NCBI RefSeq assembly: GCF_040954645.1
Contig: NC_092807.1
Span: forward strand, 27,128,353-27,192,352
Length of the DNA stretch: 64,000 nucleotides
DNA from: Diabrotica undecimpunctata
Lineage: Eukaryota; Arthropoda; Insecta; Coleoptera; Chrysomelidae
Reading direction: 5' to 3'
Position numbers and translations under genes: made by a program. Under the pieces are notes generated by a model. That model searched no databases and was not told where the DNA came from. It was given only the letters and a program-made list of their open reading frames with translations. Positions 63,651-64,000 of this stretch are shown piece by piece (the stretch's first letter is position 1; the number at the start of each line of letters is the position of its first letter).

Positions 63651-64000
63651 TGCATTTTATACCTACTGCCAGGTGTCAATTTTGTTTCACGGCAGGTATT
63701 TCTGCTACCCTGTGCGTATTAACGATACGAATACCCAGAGAGCATCCCCATTCGCAGGGGCCGTGTCTAATAGCAGAACTTACAAAAAACTCCCACAGGA
63801 GTTATCCGACAAATTTAAAGAACAATATCCGAAAAATGTAAAGAATTCAGTGAAAATGGTTAAACGGTAAAAGTGGGTTCCACTTATCTGAATATACAGC
63901 CATTTCTGTGCAATAACCATCTCAGTTTAGAACTAAGACAAAGAATGATTAATAACTGTTGTATTTATATACAAGAGGAAACATTTGATATAATCTAAAA
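63651..64000. other. No recognisable gene at the right edge
   Basis: A plus-strand frame (63720-63870) reads GAVSNSRTYKKLPQELSDKF and KEQYPKNVKNSVKMVKR. It looks protein-like but is short, has no family match I know, and may continue beyond a stop at 63868. Confidence 0.35.

Overview
Organism and character. The window is A/T-rich animal DNA with no operons, no bacterial-style gene packing and no complete host gene. It is built almost entirely from decayed transposable elements (TEs): piggyBac, hAT, Tc1/mariner-like, pogo-like and Crypton-like DNA elements, several non-LTR retrotransposons (LINEs), a gypsy-type LTR remnant, Penelope-like elements (PLEs), MITEs and a tRNA-derived SINE. More than a dozen long (AT)n arrays are scattered among them. 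This mix, and the recurring insect-type protein families, point to an arthropod, most likely an insect. A beetle or hemipteran seems plausible to me, but the sequence does not prove the order.

Layout. 0-2.6 kb: LINE and piggyBac relics. 2.67-2.87 kb: one well-formed, spliced-looking exon, the best host-gene candidate. 2.9-6.93 kb: a hAT element split by a piggyBac deletion derivative at TTAA, itself split by a LINE with an exact 13-bp duplication. 6.95-8.73 kb: a near-perfect inverted dimer of a PLE flanked by a 12-bp target duplication. 9-10 kb: a second PLE relic. 11.3-17.1 kb: LINEs, one inserted in another, and a MITE. 17.9-25.1 kb: a tandem repeat, a roughly 2.6-kb inverted repeat and several (AT)n arrays with mirrored TAACAA/TTGTTA borders. 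25.8-34 kb: MITE, mariner-like transposase, Crypton-like and RTE-like pieces, gypsy relic, pogo-like transposase, piggyBac C-terminus. 33.9-38.3 kb: two copies of a long-TIR element, each holding a tRNA-like sequence, plus a SINE and a hammerhead-bearing PLE piece. 39.8-41.1 kb: a non-coding element with 62-bp inverted ends and a well-formed hammerhead ribozyme. 42-43.9 kb: a broken gene of an insect repeat family. 44.6-52 kb: a large piggyBac with a Jockey-like LINE, a MITE and a foldback element inside. 53-64 kb: a PGBD4-like transposase, then LINE relics including an R4/Dong-like one.

How it works together. There is no pathway here. The region is a stack of insertions whose order can be read from target duplications and resuming reading frames. 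The most interesting signals are RNA-level: four candidate hammerhead ribozymes in PLE-type sequence, and a tRNA-Asp-like gene whose anticodon reads GUG (His). Nearly all coding relics carry stops or frameshifts, so most are annotated as pseudogenes. Family names come from recognised protein motifs, not from a database search.
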